A DNA stretch of 5,819 bases, from positions 1 to 5,819 of the forward strand of contig JAMDCG010000089.1 in NCBI GenBank assembly GCA_023489425.1, read 5' to 3'. Every line of letters begins with the position of its first letter. Within the stretch, counting starts at the first letter, position 1. The DNA is from Thermoplasmatota archaeon (lineage in GTDB: Archaea > Thermoplasmatota > Thermoplasmata > Thermoplasmatales > Thermoplasmataceae). The position numbers were made by a program, and so were the translations under genes. Below the pieces are notes generated by a model that worked only from the letters and a program-made list of their open reading frames with translations, was not told where the DNA came from and did not search any database. Positions 5,659-5,819 of this stretch are shown here, piece by piece.

Positions 5659-5819
5659 GTGAAAGATAAGGAAAGCTCTGTTGATATCTATGCATTTGTT
5701 AATAACAAAAGAAAGGATCTTCAGGACAGCTTTGTAAAGAAGATATATGATCTTGGTGGTGGAAAATTTATCTTCCAGATTCACAGTCCAACACTAAAGA
5801 AAGGTTCATTTTATATTGA
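5659..5819 (+). CDS. NFACT/RqcH-like ribosome quality-control factor (5' end only, runs off the right edge)
   Basis: I translated this frame by hand: it is open from the GTG at 5659 to the window end (53 complete codons). The N-terminus, (M)KDKESSVDIYAFVNN followed by FVKKIYDLGGGKFIFQIH, matches the start of NFACT-N domain proteins, with the S-S-x-D motif near residue 7 and a K-I-Y segment near residue 30. These were formerly annotated as fibronectin-binding proteins and are now known as RqcH/Rqc2/NEMF. They bind stalled 50S-peptidyl-tRNA complexes and help tag nascent chains. The GTG start fits the family N-terminus. The only nearby ATG (5655) is in another frame and hits a stop after four codons. 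There is no Shine-Dalgarno, and a TATA box about 25 bp upstream suggests a leaderless GTG start. Only the first ~50 of the several hundred residues expected are present, so the assignment rests on a short match. Confidence 0.7.
   Translation, partial: MKDKESSVDIYAFVNNKRKDLQDSFVKKIYDLGGGKFIFQIHSPTLKKGSFYI

Overview
The window looks like a stretch of an archaeal chromosome, most likely from the Thermoplasmatales (Thermoplasma, Ferroplasma, Picrophilus or Cuniculiplasma relatives). Four things point there: low-GC, AT-rich intergenic DNA; A/T-rich boxes about 25 bp before the first codon of every promoter-proximal gene (leaderless archaeal transcription); Shine-Dalgarno sites only in front of internal operon genes; and a short-chain-type L-threonine dehydrogenase close to the one I know from Thermoplasma volcanium. 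The genus cannot be fixed from the sequence alone.

Layout. Positions 1-3157 (minus strand) hold a compact sufC-sufB-sufD operon for Fe-S cluster assembly. The order of transcription is sufC (3157 to 2420), sufB (2414 to 972), then sufD, which starts at 965 and runs off the left edge. The genes are 5-6 nt apart and look translationally coupled. Divergently, from 3243 to 3914 on the plus strand, lies a SufR-like regulator: a winged helix followed by a C-terminal domain with three cysteines whose spacing fits an Fe-S ligand pattern. The 85 bp between them carries two back-to-back TATA boxes and an 8-bp-arm inverted repeat sitting on the sufC promoter.

The regulator runs convergently into an NAD-dependent L-threonine 3-dehydrogenase gene (4849 to 3902, minus strand), and their 3' ends overlap by 13 bp. 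Further on are an uncharacterised two-helix membrane protein with a TPR-like cytoplasmic N-terminus (5440 to 4955, minus strand) and, after a 218-bp AT-rich intergenic stretch, the first 53 codons of an NFACT/RqcH-like ribosome quality-control factor (from 5659, plus strand, running off the right edge).

How it works together. SufC (ATPase), SufB and SufD are the expected parts of a SufBC2D scaffold that builds [Fe-S] clusters. The regulator is well placed to sense cluster status and repress sufCBD, and perhaps itself, as SufR does in cyanobacteria. The threonine dehydrogenase, membrane protein and RqcH-like gene appear to be separate transcription units with no evident functional tie to SUF. 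No mobile element, CRISPR array, tRNA or rRNA is visible. The most interesting item is the apparent archaeal SufR-sufCBD regulatory module.
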